From positions 708,840-772,839 of the forward strand of contig NZ_QXQA01000001.1 in NCBI RefSeq assembly GCF_003583765.1: a stretch of DNA of 64,000 bases, in the 5' to 3' direction. The translations under genes were made by a program, and so were the position numbers. Below are positions 63,985-64,000 of the stretch, in pieces; position 1 is the first letter of the stretch; every line of letters begins with the position of its first letter. Origin of the DNA: Paenibacillus nanensis (GTDB lineage Bacteria > Bacillota > Bacilli > Paenibacillales > Paenibacillaceae). The notes beneath the pieces are model-generated. The model made no database searches, was not told the DNA's origin, and was given only the letters and a program-made list of their open reading frames with translations.

Positions 63985-64000
63985 ATGCTGCGATCTAATC
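63985..64000 (+). CDS. Possible gene start cut by the window edge
   Basis: GGTAGGTG stands about ten bases before ATG 63985, which opens a frame reading MLRSN before the sequence ends. Too short to identify; reported because a promoter-like TATAAT lies just upstream. Confidence 0.35.

Overview
The window looks like a chromosomal segment from a spore-forming, Gram-positive bacterium of the Paenibacillus/Cohnella type. This is inferred from the gene families: CotX-type spore coat proteins, a very large S-layer-anchored (SLH) glycoside hydrolase, two sugar-ABC modules with YesM/YesN two-component systems and no own ATPase, and good Shine-Dalgarno sites with many TTG and GTG starts. Control elements typical of Firmicutes are also present (CIRCE, FapR box, yybP-ykoY riboswitch). 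No rRNA, tRNA, prophage, IS element or CRISPR locus was seen.

Layout. 1-4.8 kb: the end of an EAL phosphodiesterase, a thiamine-diphosphate enzyme with a carboxymuconolactone-decarboxylase-like partner, then htpG behind a strong promoter and a perfect CIRCE operator. 4.9-7.9 kb: a CBS-domain protein, two CotX-type coat genes with a small overlapping gene, an Arg-rich repeat protein and a second-type clpP. 8-18 kb: an ECF sigma factor, a HAD phosphatase, a MalT-like regulator, an FGGY sugar kinase and a SWIM/SNF2 helicase. 17.4-21.4 kb: a second ECF sigma factor heading a run of four genes that includes a pentapeptide-repeat/DinB/GyrI-like triple fusion. 21.5-28 kb: a luciferase-like monooxygenase, an M15 peptidase, a MocR regulator divergent from a DJ-1/RidA fusion, a thioredoxin-like protein, and a Mn-type riboswitch ahead of terC and tdk. 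28.1-35.6 kb: one 2494-residue secreted GH3-GH30-SLH enzyme.

36-51 kb holds two carbohydrate uptake modules. In the first, a YesN/YesM pair is divergent from a binding protein and two permeases. In the second, two LplB/LplC-type permeases, a binding protein and a YesN/YesM pair run in one direction. fabI lies between them with a consensus promoter and overlapping FapR boxes. 51-57 kb: a DUF72 protein, a DUF4358-DHHW-MBOAT cluster probably for O-acetylation of an exported polymer, and a long-form threonine synthase. 57.6-61.5 kb: an AraC regulator divergent from a sugar/polyol operon (dehydrogenase plus two epimerase-like TIM barrels). 61.5-64 kb: a DUF2383 protein and a chemoreceptor.

The most unusual non-coding signal is a pair of arrays (35.70-35.89 kb and 57.14-57.58 kb) built from the same hairpin-forming core repeated at an invariant 52-bp period. 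Both lie between convergent genes. The linkers differ between arrays, and the first unit of each array carries the same variant core. I know of no named family that fits, and it is my main candidate for something undescribed.
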